From: Hydrogenophaga sp. | GTDB taxonomy: Bacteria > Pseudomonadota > Gammaproteobacteria > Burkholderiales > Burkholderiaceae_C | Length of the DNA: 64,000 nucleotides | Reading direction: 5' to 3' | Assembly (NCBI RefSeq): GCF_025699295.1 | Contig: NZ_JAILWB010000019.1 | Span: 1 to 64,000 of the forward strand | Shown: positions 18,479 to 29,829 of the stretch, one piece after another | How the letters are laid out: every line of letters starts with the position of its first letter | Position numbering within the stretch: the stretch's first letter is position 1 | The notes under the pieces: model-generated | What the model was told of the DNA's origin: nothing | The model's input: the letters and a program-made list of their open reading frames with translations, nothing else | Database searches by the model: none | Program-made: the position numbers and the translations under genes

Positions 18479-18519
18479 CCCGCCGCAGGGACTTCGATCC
18501 CCGGCGGGTTTGTCTTTTT
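18479..18519 (+). terminator. Intrinsic terminator/attenuator between grxC and secB
   Basis: Stem CCCGCCG (18479-18485) with CGGCGGG (18502-18508) followed by TTTGTCTTTTT. It lies 42 bases after grxC and 30 bases before secB, so secB either has a promoter inside this region or is expressed by read-through. Confidence 0.75.
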
Positions 18520-18549
18520 CCACTTCCCAGCATCCTTCGAGACAACACC

Positions 18550-19008
18550 ATGGCAGAAAACCAGGACCCCGTCTTCCAGATCCAGCGCGTCTACCTCAAG
18601 GAAGCCTCGCTGGAGCAGCCCAATTCGCCAGCCATCCTGCTCGAGCAGGAGCAGCCCACAGTGGACATCCAGCTCGGCGTGGAAGCCAGCCCGGTGGCCG
18701 AGGGCGTGTTCGAGGTCTGCGTCACCGCCACGGTGACGACCAAGATCAAGGACAAGACCGTGTTCCTGGTCGAGGCCAAGCAGGCCGGCATCTTCGAGAT
18801 CCGCCACCTGCCGGAAGACCAGATGGGCCCGATCATGGGCATCGCCTGCCCGCAGATCGTCTATCCCTACCTGCGCAGCAATGTGGCCGACATCGTTCAG
18901 CGCGGTGGTTTCCCGCCCGTGCACCTGGCCGAGATCAACTTCCAGGCCATGTACGAGCAGCAGCAGGCCCAGGCCGCCGCCGACGCGCCGCGCATCGTCA
19001 CCCAGTAA
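18550..19008 (+). CDS. secB: Protein-export chaperone SecB
   Basis: Cytoplasmic homotetrameric chaperone of 152 residues that holds preproteins unfolded and delivers them to SecA. The sequence matches the family throughout: [33 protein letters not shown], and the [20 protein letters not shown] region followed by [18 protein letters not shown]. The acidic C-terminal tail is short and ends in APRIVTQ. gpsA follows after 27 bases. Confidence 0.97.
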   Translation: MAENQDPVFQIQRVYLKEASLEQPNSPAILLEQEQPTVDIQLGVEASPVAEGVFEVCVTATVTTKIKDKTVFLVEAKQAGIFEIRHLPEDQMGPIMGIACPQIVYPYLRSNVADIVQRGGFPPVHLAEINFQAMYEQQQAQAAADAPRIVTQ

Positions 19009-19035
19009 GTCCGGCCGTCGGTTACCGGACACCCG

Positions 19036-20058
19036 ATGAACATCGTCGTGCTCGGAGCGGGTGCCTGGGGCACCGCATTGGCCGTCAGCGCGGCTTCGCG
19101 AGATGGTGATTCCCGCCATGTGACGCTGTGGGCCCGCGACGTGCAGCAGGCGCAAGACATGCGTGCGCGGCGCGAGAACCGGCGCTACCTGCCTGATGCG
19201 GCGTTGCCGCCGTCAATGGTCATCGAATCCGGTCCGCTGGACCACTCCTCGGACTTCATGGCGCGGGCTGACCTGGTGGTCATCGGCACGCCCATGTCGG
19301 GTCTGCGCGGCATGCTGCAGGCGCTGGCCGGACACGCGGCACCCGTGGTCTGGCTCTGCAAGGGTTTCGAGGCACCGCGGGATGGCGATTCGCAGACCGG
19401 GTTGCTCGGCCATGAGGTGCGCGCGCAGGTAGCGCCAGATCTCAAGGCCGGTGTGCTCAGTGGTCCGAGCTTCGCGCAGGAGGTGGCGCGGGGGCAGCCC
19501 ACGGCGCTGGTGGCGGCGAGCGAGCACGCCAGCGTGCGCGAGGCGCTGGTGTCGGCATTCCACAGCCCCAGCCTGCGCGTGTACGCCAACGACGACATCG
19601 TTGGCGTGGAAGTGGGCGGCGCGGTGAAGAACGTGCTGGCGATCGCCACGGGCTTGTGCGATGGCCTGGACTTGGGACTGAATGCGCGCGCGGCCCTGAT
19701 CACCCGGGGCCTGGCGGAGATGACGCGCCTGGGCCTGGCACTGGGCGCGCGCGCCGAAACCTTCATGGGGCTCTCGGGTCTGGGTGATCTGGTGCTCACC
19801 GCCACGGGCGACCTCTCGCGCAACCGCAAGGTGGGCCAGTTGCTGGCTCAGGGGCTGAGTCTGCAACAGGCGGTGGATTCGCTCGGCCATGTGGCCGAGG
19901 GCGTGTACAGCGCACGCACCGTGGTGCAGCGTGCGCGCGGGCAGGGCGTGGACATGCCGATCAGCGAAGCCGTGGTGGCCCTGCTTGAAGGCCGCCTGCT
20001 GCCAGGGCAGGCCGTGGCAGCACTCATGGGACGCGACCCCAAGGAAGAGACGCGCTAG
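19036..20058 (+). CDS. gpsA: NAD(P)H-dependent glycerol-3-phosphate dehydrogenase
   Basis: Makes sn-glycerol 3-phosphate for phospholipid synthesis; 340 residues. The N-terminal Rossmann motif is [10 protein letters not shown] (residues 7-16). The substrate-binding region includes [34 protein letters not shown] with the catalytic Lys, and GLGDLVLT. It ends the rhodanese-grxC-secB-gpsA group, with panC converging 12 bases away and no terminator between. Confidence 0.96.
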   Translation: MNIVVLGAGAWGTALAVSAASRDGDSRHVTLWARDVQQAQDMRARRENRRYLPDAALPPSMVIESGPLDHSSDFMARADLVVIGTPMSGLRGMLQALAGHAAPVVWLCKGFEAPRDGDSQTGLLGHEVRAQVAPDLKAGVLSGPSFAQEVARGQPTALVAASEHASVREALVSAFHSPSLRVYANDDIVGVEVGGAVKNVLAIATGLCDGLDLGLNARAALITRGLAEMTRLGLALGARAETFMGLSGLGDLVLTATGDLSRNRKVGQLLAQGLSLQQAVDSLGHVAEGVYSARTVVQRARGQGVDMPISEAVVALLEGRLLPGQAVAALMGRDPKEETR

Positions 20059-20070
20059 GGCGATCCCGTC

Positions 20071-21934
<1,864 letters not shown>

Positions 21935-21979
21935 GTCGGGTTCCCGCAGCGGGTGGGGGGTCGGTGAGAATGGGGGCAC

Positions 21980-21998
21980 TATAGTCCATACCGGTATG
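21980..21998 (+). promoter_or_regulatory. Candidate nadC -10 element and palindrome
   Basis: TATAGT (21980-21985) is followed at once by the perfect 12-base palindrome CATACCGGTATG (21987-21998), ending 10 bases before the nadC ATG in the 74-base panB-nadC gap. Its position over the likely start point would suit a repressor operator. A 12-base palindrome can occur by chance and no regulator is known to match it, so confidence is low. Confidence 0.35.
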
Positions 21999-22008
21999 CT
22001 TGCGGCCC

Positions 22009-22872
22009 ATGAAACACCTCTCTGAATTCACCTTCGCCGACGTGCAGGAACTGGCCCGTCGCGACGTGGCGCAGGCACTGGCCGAGGACGTCGGTGACGG
22101 TGACCTGACCGCCGCGCTGGTGGATGGCGAGCGATCCGCGCGGGCGCGCATCCTGGCGCGCGAGGCGGCCGTGATCTGCGGTGCGCCATGGGTCGAGGCG
22201 GCCGTGCTGGCGCTCGATCCTCAAGCCACGCTGAACTGGCATGTGCACGAGGGCCAGCGTTGCGCGGCCGACCAGACCGTGCTCACCATCGAGGGCCGCG
22301 CGCAGGCGCTGCTCACGGCCGAGCGCACCGCGCTCAACTTCCTGCAACTGCTCTCTGCGGTGGCCACGCGCACCGCGGAATTCGTGGCGGAGGTGGTCGG
22401 CACGCGCGCGCAGATCGTCGACACGCGCAAGACCCTGCCCGGGCTGCGCCTGGCCCAGAAATACGCGGTGAAGACCGGCGGCGGCGTGAACCACCGCATC
22501 GGGCTGTACGACGCGGTGCTCATCAAGGAGAACCACATCGCTGCCGCCGGTGGCGTGGCCCAGGTGCTGCAGCGCGTGCGCAAGTCGGCGCCGCAGGCGC
22601 GCTTCGTCGAGATCGAGGTGGAAACCCTGGCCCAGCTCGACGAGGCGCTGGCCCACGGCGCCACCATGGTGCTGCTCGACAACATGGACATTCCCACCCT
22701 GAACGCGGCGGTGCGCCGCAACGCCGGGCGCGCGGTGCTTGAAATTTCGGGCGGCGTGAACCTGCAAACCGTGCGCGCCCTTGCAGAAACCGGGGTTGAC
22801 CGCATCTCCATCGGAACCCTGACCAAGGACGTCAAGGCGATCGACTTTTCCATGCGCTTCCAGACGCTCTGA
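22009..22872 (+). CDS. nadC: Carboxylating nicotinate-nucleotide diphosphorylase
   Basis: Quinolinate phosphoribosyltransferase of 287 residues, third step of de novo NAD synthesis. Conserved motifs: [55 protein letters not shown] (split here as [10 protein letters not shown] and [19 protein letters not shown]), [13 protein letters not shown], and LEISGGVN. The ATG at 22009 is used. nadA follows after 27 bases on the same strand, forming a nadC-nadA unit. Confidence 0.96.
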   Translation: MKHLSEFTFADVQELARRDVAQALAEDVGDGDLTAALVDGERSARARILAREAAVICGAPWVEAAVLALDPQATLNWHVHEGQRCAADQTVLTIEGRAQALLTAERTALNFLQLLSAVATRTAEFVAEVVGTRAQIVDTRKTLPGLRLAQKYAVKTGGGVNHRIGLYDAVLIKENHIAAAGGVAQVLQRVRKSAPQARFVEIEVETLAQLDEALAHGATMVLLDNMDIPTLNAAVRRNAGRAVLEISGGVNLQTVRALAETGVDRISIGTLTKDVKAIDFSMRFQTL

Positions 22873-22899
22873 AGCGCCGGAAGACCAAGGCGGACCCAC

Positions 22900-24015
22900 A
22901 TGAACATCCCCGATTCCAGCGCCGACGTGATCGACGTCGAATACGAGCAACCGGCCTGCCCGACCCAGCATGCCTGGGCGCGCGTGCCGGTCGAGCCCGG
23001 CCCGAAGCAGCGCGCCGCGCTCAAGGATCGCATCCGCCAGTTGCTCAAGGAGCGCAACGCGGTCATGGTGTCGCACTACTACGTGCACCCCGACCTGCAG
23101 GACCTGGCGATCGAGACCGGCGGCATCGTCAGCGACTCGCTGGAGATGGCGCGCTTCGGGCGCGACCACGCGGCCACCACGCTGGTGGTGTCGGGCGTGC
23201 GCTTCATGGGCGAGACCGCCAAGATACTGAGCCCGGAGAAGACGGTGCTCATGCCGGACCTCGATGCCAACTGCTCGCTGGACCTGGGCTGCCCGATCGA
23301 CGAGTTCAGCGCGTTCTGCGACGCCCACCCCGATCGCACCGTGGTCGTGTACGCCAACACCAGCGCGGCGGTGAAGGCGCGCGCCGACTGGCTCGTCACG
23401 TCCAGCTGCGCGCTCGACATCGTGCGCGCGCTCAAGGACAAGGGCCACAAGATCCTCTGGGCGCCCGACAAGCACCTGGGCGCCTACATCGAGCGCGAGA
23501 CCGGTGCCGACATGGTGATGTGGTCGGGCTCCTGCATCGTGCACGACGAGTTCAAGGCCTTCGAACTCGAAGCACTCAAGAAGGAGCACCCGAAGGCCAG
23601 GGTGCTGGTGCACCCCGAGAGCCCGGCCGACGTGATCGCCCTGGCCGACGCCGTGGGTTCGACTTCGGCCATCCTGAAGGCCGCACGGACGATGGACGCG
23701 CCCGAGTTCATCGTCGCCACCGACAACGGCATGATGCACATGCTGCGCCAGCAGAACCCGGGCAAGGTGTTCATCGAAGCCCCCACGGCGGGCAACAGCG
23801 CCACCTGCAAGAGCTGCGCGCACTGCCCCTGGATGGCGATGAACGGCCTGGCCGGCGTGGCGCAGATCCTGGAAAAAGGACTGAACGAGGTCCACGTCGA
23901 TCCGGCACTGATTCCCCGCGCGCGCCTGCCCATCGATCGCATGCTGGCCTTCACCGGCGCGCAGCGCAGTGGGCAGAACCCGGGTGCGCTGGTGCCGAAC
24001 ATCGGCGCGGCCTGA
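22900..24015 (+). CDS. nadA: Quinolinate synthase NadA
   Basis: Iron-sulfur enzyme of 371 residues that condenses iminoaspartate with dihydroxyacetone phosphate. Visible motifs include [37 protein letters not shown], the cluster-ligand Cys in [24 protein letters not shown], and the C-terminal [14 protein letters not shown]. Three of these Cys should bind the [4Fe-4S] cluster. It converges on nadB, whose stop is 6 bases away, so the two transcripts of the pathway meet end to end. Confidence 0.96.
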   Translation: MNIPDSSADVIDVEYEQPACPTQHAWARVPVEPGPKQRAALKDRIRQLLKERNAVMVSHYYVHPDLQDLAIETGGIVSDSLEMARFGRDHAATTLVVSGVRFMGETAKILSPEKTVLMPDLDANCSLDLGCPIDEFSAFCDAHPDRTVVVYANTSAAVKARADWLVTSSCALDIVRALKDKGHKILWAPDKHLGAYIERETGADMVMWSGSCIVHDEFKAFELEALKKEHPKARVLVHPESPADVIALADAVGSTSAILKAARTMDAPEFIVATDNGMMHMLRQQNPGKVFIEAPTAGNSATCKSCAHCPWMAMNGLAGVAQILEKGLNEVHVDPALIPRARLPIDRMLAFTGAQRSGQNPGALVPNIGAA

Positions 24016-24021
24016 ACCTGT

Positions 24022-25620
24022 TCAGCGCGCTGGCGGGACGAGAATCGTTGGCTTCGCCACGGGCAGCAGCCCCGGGTAGTCGCGGCTGAAGTGCAGGCCG
24101 CGGCTTTCGTGCCGCAGCATGGCCGACATCACGATCAGGTCGGCCACCTGCACCAGGTTGCGCAGCTCCAGCAGATCGCGCGTGACATGGAACTGTGAAT
24201 AGAACTCGTGGATTTCGCCTTGCAGCAGCGCGATGCGGTGCGCTGCGCGCTCCAGCCGCTTGTTGGTGCGCACGATGCCCACGTAGTCCCACATGAAGCG
24301 ACGCAGCTCGTCCCAGTTGTGCGAGATCACCACCATTTCGTCGGCGTCGGTCACGCGGCTGTCATCCCACAGCGGCGGGGTGGCCGGCACCGCGGTGGCT
24401 GGCGCGCCACGGATGGCGTTGACCGCGCCCTGCGCGAACACCATGCACTCCACCAGCGAGTTGCTGGCCAGTCGGTTGGCACCGTGCAGGCCGGTGCAGG
24501 TGGTCTCTCCCACGGCATACAGGCCTGGCAGGTCGGTCTGGCCGGCGAGGTCGGTCACCACGCCGCCGCAGGTGTAGTGCGCCGCCGGCACCACCGGGAT
24601 CGGCTCGCGCGTGATGTCGATACCGAGTTCGGCGCAACGTGCCAGGATGTTCGGGAAATGTTCTCGCAGGAATTCGGGGCTCTGGTGCGAGATGTCCAGG
24701 TGCACGCAGTCCAGGCCGTGCTTTTTCATCTCGAAGTCGATCGCGCGTGCCACCACGTCACGCGGCGCGAGCTCGGCGCGCGGGTCGTGGTCGGGCATGA
24801 AGCGGTGGCCGCCCAGGTGCGGCGGCAGCTTGAGGTGACCGCCTTCGCCGCGCACGGCTTCGGTGATGAGGAAGCTCTTGGCGTGCGGGTGGTACAGGCA
24901 GGTGGGATGGAACTGGATGAACTCCATGTTGCCCACCCGGCAGCCGGCGCGCCAGGCCGCGGCAACGCCGTCGCCGGTGGCGGTGTCGGGGTTGGTGGTG
25001 TAGAGGTAGACCTTGCCCGCGCCACCCGTGGCCAGCACGGTGTGCGTGGCGCTGAAGGTCATCACTTCGTCGCGTTCGGTGTCGAGCACGTAGGCGCCGT
25101 GGCAGCGTGGCGTCTGTCCTGAGCCGGTGGTCCGTCGGTCGGTGATCAGGTCGACCAGCATGTGGTTCTCGAACAGCGCGATTTCGGGCGTTGCACGCAC
25201 GCGCTCGATCAGTGTGGCCTGGACCGCCGCGCCGGTGGCGTCGGCCGCGTGCACGATGCGCCGGTGGCTGTGGCCGCCTTCGCGCGTGAGGTGCAGCTCG
25301 CCGCCTTCGAGCGAGAACGGCACGCCCAGCTCGCGCAGCCAGGCAATGGCCGCCGGCGCGTTTTCCACCGTGAACTGTGTCGCTTCAAGGTCGCACAGGC
25401 CGGCACCCGCCACCAGCGTGTCTTCCACGTGCGAGGCCACGCTGTCGCCTTCTGCGAGCACGGCGGCAATGCCGCCCTGCGCCCAGTTGCTCGAACCGTC
25501 GCTGAGCGCGCGCTTGGTGATGACGGCCACGCGGTGGCTGCGGGCCAGGTGCAGCGCGGCGGTGAGCCCCGCCAGGCCGCTGCCGATGATGAGGACGTCG
25601 AAGCGGTGAAGGTCGGTCAT
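24022..25620 (-). CDS. nadB: L-aspartate oxidase
   Basis: FAD enzyme of 532 residues oxidising L-aspartate to iminoaspartate, the substrate of NadA. N-terminal dinucleotide motif [14 protein letters not shown] (residues 13-26), then [15 protein letters not shown], the flavoprotein active-site region HPTCLYHP, and [30 protein letters not shown] sequence near residue 350. The C-terminal helical region is typical of succinate dehydrogenase relatives. It lies 18 bases after scpA on the minus strand, so NAD genes nadC-nadA and nadB are controlled separately. Confidence 0.96.
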   Translation of the reverse strand: MTDLHRFDVLIIGSGLAGLTAALHLARSHRVAVITKRALSDGSSNWAQGGIAAVLAEGDSVASHVEDTLVAGAGLCDLEATQFTVENAPAAIAWLRELGVPFSLEGGELHLTREGGHSHRRIVHAADATGAAVQATLIERVRATPEIALFENHMLVDLITDRRTTGSGQTPRCHGAYVLDTERDEVMTFSATHTVLATGGAGKVYLYTTNPDTATGDGVAAAWRAGCRVGNMEFIQFHPTCLYHPHAKSFLITEAVRGEGGHLKLPPHLGGHRFMPDHDPRAELAPRDVVARAIDFEMKKHGLDCVHLDISHQSPEFLREHFPNILARCAELGIDITREPIPVVPAAHYTCGGVVTDLAGQTDLPGLYAVGETTCTGLHGANRLASNSLVECMVFAQGAVNAIRGAPATAVPATPPLWDDSRVTDADEMVVISHNWDELRRFMWDYVGIVRTNKRLERAAHRIALLQGEIHEFYSQFHVTRDLLELRNLVQVADLIVMSAMLRHESRGLHFSRDYPGLLPVAKPTILVPPAR

Positions 25621-25638
25621 CGCAAGAAAAAAGAAGTG

Positions 25639-26490
25639 CTAGCTCGGCGTGTAGGCCAGGCGCACGTAGATGGGGGCAAAGGCTTCGGCCTGGGTCAGCT
25701 CGATCAGGGTTTCCTTGGCCAGCTCGAGCATGGCGATGAAGGTGACCACCAGCACGGGCGAGCCCAGCGTGGGGTCGAACAGCTCACCGAACTCGACAAA
25801 CTTGCGGCCCTGCAGGTGGCGCAGCACGATGCTCATGTGCTCGCGCACCGAGAGTTCCTCGCGGCTGATGCGGTGGTGCTGCACGAGCCGGGCGCGCTTG
25901 AGGATGTCGCGCCAGGCGCTTTGCAGGTCGATCGCGCTCACGTCGGGGAAGCGCGGCGCGAGCGCCTGCTCCACGTAAACCTGTGCTCGCAGGAAATCGC
26001 GCCCATACTGCGGCACCTCGGACAGGCGTTGCGCGGCCAGCTTCATCTGCTCGTATTCGAGCAGGCGGCGCACCAGCTCGGCGCGCGGGTCTTCGGCTTC
26101 CTCGCCCTCGGCGGTCTTCCTGGGCGGCAGCAGCATGCGCGACTTGATCTCGATCAGCATCGCAGCCATCAACAGGTACTCGGCCGCCAGTTCCAGGTTG
26201 CTGGCGCGGATCTCGTCGACGTAGGTCAGGTACTGGCGGGTCACCGCCGCCATCGGGATGTCGAGGATGTTGAAGTTCTGCTTGCGGATCAGGTAGAGCA
26301 GCAGGTCCAGCGGGCCTTCGAACGCCTCCAGGAAGATCTGCAGCGCATCCGGCGGGATGTACAGGTCGCGTGGCATGGCGAACAGCGGCTCGCCATACAG
26401 CCGCGCCAGGGCCACGTGGTCCACCACCGAGGGCAGCACCTCATCGAGGCCCTGCGGGGCCTCGTCGAGCATGTGGGGCTCCGTGCTCAT
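25639..26490 (-). CDS. scpA: Segregation and condensation protein A
   Basis: Kleisin subunit of the SMC-ScpAB complex for chromosome condensation; 283 residues. The signature FEGPLDLLLYLIRKQNFNI is near residue 54, followed by YLLMAAMLIEIKSRMLLP. The C-terminal winged-helix part ends around LIELTQAEAFAPIYVRLA. No scpB is present in the window. It sits between the DUF3460 gene (11 bases upstream) and nadB (18 bases downstream), which implies one transcript. Confidence 0.94.
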   Translation of the reverse strand: MSTEPHMLDEAPQGLDEVLPSVVDHVALARLYGEPLFAMPRDLYIPPDALQIFLEAFEGPLDLLLYLIRKQNFNILDIPMAAVTRQYLTYVDEIRASNLELAAEYLLMAAMLIEIKSRMLLPPRKTAEGEEAEDPRAELVRRLLEYEQMKLAAQRLSEVPQYGRDFLRAQVYVEQALAPRFPDVSAIDLQSAWRDILKRARLVQHHRISREELSVREHMSIVLRHLQGRKFVEFGELFDPTLGSPVLVVTFIAMLELAKETLIELTQAEAFAPIYVRLAYTPS

Positions 26491-26501
26491 CCCCGGGGCG
26501 A

Positions 26502-26714
26502 TCAGGCGTGGTCGGAGCCGGTCTGGTAGACGTAGGGCTGCTGCGGCACGCGGGCGGCCTCGGCGCGGGCCTGGAATTCGCGGTCGATGTTCTTGTCCCA
26601 GAGCAGTGCGCGGCCTTTGCGCTGTGCCTGCTCCAGACCGGGCTTGGCCGCCTTGAGCTGTTCGATGAACTGCGTCGTGTCGGAGGTGTAGTCGGGACGG
26701 CGGAAGAAGGACAT
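26502..26714 (-). CDS. DUF3460 family protein
   Basis: Small protein of 70 residues beginning MSFFRRPDYTSDTTQFIEQLKAAKP, followed by QAQRKGRALLWDKNIDREFQARAEAARV, which matches DUF3460 as found upstream of scpA in Burkholderiales. It is soluble, charged and has no signal peptide. The ATG at 26714 gives the conserved start. Function unknown; the constant link with scpA suggests only co-expression. Confidence 0.85.
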   Translation of the reverse strand: MSFFRRPDYTSDTTQFIEQLKAAKPGLEQAQRKGRALLWDKNIDREFQARAEAARVPQQPYVYQTGSDHA

Positions 26715-26792
26715 GGTGGGCTCGATGGGACGGGATGGGAAGTGGCCGATTTTACCGGGCCGCCCCAACCGCCACCGGCCCGGCCTTCGGGT

Positions 26793-28436
26793 TCACTCGC
26801 AGGTGTGCAGCCGGGCGGCGAAACCGGAGCGCTCGATCAGCGAGCGCGGTTGCGGGTGCAAACCCACCATGCCGAGGTGCCCGCCGCGCTTGTGCACCGC
26901 CTTGTGCAGCTGTTCCAGGGCATCGAGCCCCGTGGTGTCGAGCGAAATCAGCTGGCTGGCGTCGAGCAGCACGTTGAGGGGTGTGGGCGAACGTTCCACG
27001 TCGGCCACGATGGGGTCGATCTTGGCCACGGCGCCGAAGAACAGCGAACCATAGAGCCGGTAGGTCGCCTGCTCGCCGGTGCGGGTCATCGGCTCGGCGC
27101 GGAAGATCTCGCTCTGGCGTCGCACGAACAGCACCACCGCCAGCACCAGGCCGAGTTCGACCGCCACGGTGAGGTCGAACACGATGGTTACCCCGAAGGT
27201 CGAGAGCAGCATCAGCCGGTAGTGGTTGCTGAACTGCCGCAGGCGGGCGAACTCGCGCCACTCGCCCATGTTCCAGGCCACGAACAGCAGCACGCCGGCC
27301 AGCACCGCCAACGGGATGTGGAAGGCCAGCGGCGCGGCGAGCAGCACCACCGCGGCCAGCGTGAACGCGTGCACCATGCCCGCCACAGGCGAAACAGCGC
27401 CGGAGCGGATATTGGTCACGGTGCGCGCGATGGTGCCGGTGGCCGGCATGCCGCCGAAGAACGGCACCACGGCGTTGGCCACACCCTGTGCCATGAGCTC
27501 CTGGTTCGGGTCGTGTTTGGGTGCGTCGCTGAGCTGGTCGGCCACGCGCGCGCACAGCAGCGATTCGACGGCACCCAGCAGCGCGATGGTCAGCGTGGGC
27601 GTGACCAGCAGGCGCACGGTTTCCCACGAGAAGTCGGGCAGCGCGAACGCGGGCAGTCCCTGCGGGATACCGTTGAATCGTGTGCCAATCGTCTCCACCG
27701 GCAGGCTCAGCGCCCAGGCCAGCAGCGAGAGCGTGACCAGCGCGACCACCGGGCCGGGCAGGCGCGAGGTCGCCCTGAGTGCGCTGACCGTGTCGAGGGA
27801 TTCCAGCCGCTGGCGGAACTGCGAATCCACCGCCCACAGGCGCGGCCACACCACCAGGCCCAGCACGCACAGGCCCCCCAGGGCGAGCGCGAACGGGTTG
27901 AGGCTGCCGATGTGGCCCGCGATCGCCCCCATCTGGCCGAAGAAGCTTGCCGGCATGTGGACGATGTCCAGCCCCAGCAGGTCGCGCACCTGCGACAGCG
28001 CAATCAGCACCGCGATGCCGTTGGTGAAACCGATCACCACGCTCACCGGCACGTAGCGCACCAGCGTGCCCAGCCGGAACAGGCCCAGCAGGAACAGCAG
28101 CACGCCCGCGCTGGCGGTGGAGATCAGCAGATTGGCCACGCCATAGCGCTCGACGATGCCGTAGACGATCACGATGAAGGCGCCCGCCGGGCCGCCGATC
28201 TGCGTCGAGGTGCCGCCCAGGGCGGAGATCAGGAAGCCCGCGATGATGGCCGTCCACAGGCCCGCCTCGGGCTTGAGGCCACTGGCGATCGCAAAGGCCA
28301 TCGCCAGGGGCAGCGCCACGATGCCCACCGTAGCACCGGCGCCCACGTCGCGCGCGAGCTTGTCGCGGTTGTAGCCCCGGATGTCCTGCAGCAGGCGGGG
28401 CCGGAAAGGCGCAAGCGGGGGCAGGGACGGCAACAT
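26793..28436 (-). CDS. SulP family inorganic anion transporter with STAS domain
   Basis: Membrane protein of 547 residues with about 11-12 hydrophobic segments forming the SulP fold (GATVGIVALPLAMAFAIASG near residue 34, and TSTQIGGPAGAFIVIVYG), and a C-terminal cytoplasmic STAS domain (about 440-547, with VLLDASQLISLDTTGLDALEQL). Relatives carry sulfate, bicarbonate or dicarboxylates; the substrate is not decidable here. DUF3460 follows 78 bases downstream on the same strand. Confidence 0.92.
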   Translation of the reverse strand: MLPSLPPLAPFRPRLLQDIRGYNRDKLARDVGAGATVGIVALPLAMAFAIASGLKPEAGLWTAIIAGFLISALGGTSTQIGGPAGAFIVIVYGIVERYGVANLLISTASAGVLLFLLGLFRLGTLVRYVPVSVVIGFTNGIAVLIALSQVRDLLGLDIVHMPASFFGQMGAIAGHIGSLNPFALALGGLCVLGLVVWPRLWAVDSQFRQRLESLDTVSALRATSRLPGPVVALVTLSLLAWALSLPVETIGTRFNGIPQGLPAFALPDFSWETVRLLVTPTLTIALLGAVESLLCARVADQLSDAPKHDPNQELMAQGVANAVVPFFGGMPATGTIARTVTNIRSGAVSPVAGMVHAFTLAAVVLLAAPLAFHIPLAVLAGVLLFVAWNMGEWREFARLRQFSNHYRLMLLSTFGVTIVFDLTVAVELGLVLAVVLFVRRQSEIFRAEPMTRTGEQATYRLYGSLFFGAVAKIDPIVADVERSPTPLNVLLDASQLISLDTTGLDALEQLHKAVHKRGGHLGMVGLHPQPRSLIERSGFAARLHTCE

Positions 28437-28539
28437 GGGCCGATGTTACCTTTGGCAACGGTTCGCGAAACTGACAAGCCGGGCGGCCCGGTGCGCGGCG
28501 GTAGACTGCCCTTCCGATGAGCTGCGGCAAGGGATTCAC

Positions 28540-29064
28540 ATGCGAAGCGCGATGAACGGAAGCGGGCCAGGCGTGTTGCGCGGTGTGCTGGCGCTGCTGC
28601 TGGCGGGCTTGCTGGCGGCCTGCGATCTGCAGAACATCAGCGAGCTGGAAGAGGGCGTGTCCACCGAGGCCGACGTGCGCGAGCGCTTCGGCGCGCCCGA
28701 GGCGGTGTGGGAGGGCGAGGACGGTGCCCAGATCTACGAGTACAACCGCCAGCCCGCCGGGCACACCAACTACATGATCACCATCGGGCCGGACGGCAAG
28801 ATGGCCGCGCTGCGCCAGGTGCTCAACGCCCGCACCTTCGCGCAGGTGCAGGCCGGCATGCCGATGGAGGCGGTGCGCCGCATGCTCGGCAAACCCATGA
28901 AGATCACCACCTATTCGCTCAAGCGCGAGACGCACTACGACTGGCGTTACCTCGAAGGGGCATCCGCCGACACCTCGATGATTTTTACCGTGGTGTTCGA
29001 CACCGATCTGAAGGTGGTCTCGACGATGTCGACGCGCGACCCGGATCTCGACCCGGGCCGTTGA
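28540..29064 (+). CDS. BamE/SmpA-OmlA-like lipoprotein
   Basis: Lipoprotein of 174 residues. The signal segment ends in a lipobox (LAGLLAACD), so the Cys at about residue 28 should be lipidated. The mature part carries two SmpA/OmlA-like units: VSTEADVRERFGAPEAVWEG and, after about 70 residues, VQAGMPMEAVRRMLGKPMKI, followed by HYDWRYLEG. Similarity to BamE is in these motifs. A main BamE role in outer membrane assembly is uncertain because this copy is longer and duplicated. Confidence 0.8.
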   Translation: MRSAMNGSGPGVLRGVLALLLAGLLAACDLQNISELEEGVSTEADVRERFGAPEAVWEGEDGAQIYEYNRQPAGHTNYMITIGPDGKMAALRQVLNARTFAQVQAGMPMEAVRRMLGKPMKITTYSLKRETHYDWRYLEGASADTSMIFTVVFDTDLKVVSTMSTRDPDLDPGR

Positions 29065-29077
29065 CCGGCCGAGCGCC

Positions 29078-29818
29078 TCAGGCGGCGTGCAGCCGCTGCC
29101 AGTCGTCCAGCGCCGGGCGCATCACCAGCAGCAACAGCATCAGCGCGAGCGGCACCGTGCTGACGAATCCCAGGTGCTTGAAGCCAAGGGCGCCTGCGAT
29201 CCCGCCCACGAAGAAGCAGGCGATCAGCTGGCCATGCACGCGCAGCCGATCCCGGTTGGCCCGCACGGGCCTGGCGTCGGGTTGGCGGTTCACGTACAGC
29301 AGCTTGCCCAGTTCGATCCCTAGGTCGGTGATCAGGCCGGTGACGTGGGTGGTGCGGATCACCGCACGGGATATCTTGGTGATCACCGCGTTCTGCAGGC
29401 CCATGATGAAGCACAGCAGCACCACGGTGAGCGGCAGGAACACCGGGGTCATGAAGCCGATCGCGGCACCGAACAGGCCGAAGACCAGCAGGGCGGCGGC
29501 CTCCAGTACCAGGGGCAGCCCATAGGCGCTGCGCAACTGGTGGCGCATGCCCCAGTTCACCAGCCAGGCGGTGGTCATGGCACCGAGCAGGAACGCCAGC
29601 ACCGAGCCCGCCGCGGCCAGGGCCAGCGTGAGTTCGCCCAGCACGAGGTGGTCGGCCACCGAAGAGAGGATGCCGGTCATGTGGGAGGTGTACTGGCCCA
29701 CCGCCAGCAGCCCGCCCGCATTGGCCGCACCGGCCACGAAGGCCAGCACCGAGCCGAGCTTCAGGTCGGTCTGCGGCGTGCGCTGCAGGCTGGTGAAACT
29801 GCGGATCGGCTTGAACAA
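29078..29818 (-). CDS. DUF1275 (YoaK) family membrane protein
   Basis: Protein of 246 residues with about six hydrophobic segments and the DUF1275 signature: AFVAGAANAGGLLAVGQYTSHMTG near residue 28 and GLQNAVITKISRAVIRTTHVTG near 140. The only start that keeps the conserved N-terminus is a TTG at 29818, 11 bases after the metG stop on the same strand. It is therefore probably co-transcribed with metG. Function unknown. Confidence 0.85.
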   Translation of the reverse strand: MFKPIRSFTSLQRTPQTDLKLGSVLAFVAGAANAGGLLAVGQYTSHMTGILSSVADHLVLGELTLALAAAGSVLAFLLGAMTTAWLVNWGMRHQLRSAYGLPLVLEAAALLVFGLFGAAIGFMTPVFLPLTVVLLCFIMGLQNAVITKISRAVIRTTHVTGLITDLGIELGKLLYVNRQPDARPVRANRDRLRVHGQLIACFFVGGIAGALGFKHLGFVSTVPLALMLLLLVMRPALDDWQRLHAA

Positions 29819-29829
29819 GGCGGTGCTCT

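Noticed and set aside
26370..28520. Open frame of 716 codons on the plus strand opposite the SulP gene
   Set aside because: Translation is Gln/Arg/His repeats typical of antisense GC-rich DNA; the minus strand encodes the transporter and STAS domain.
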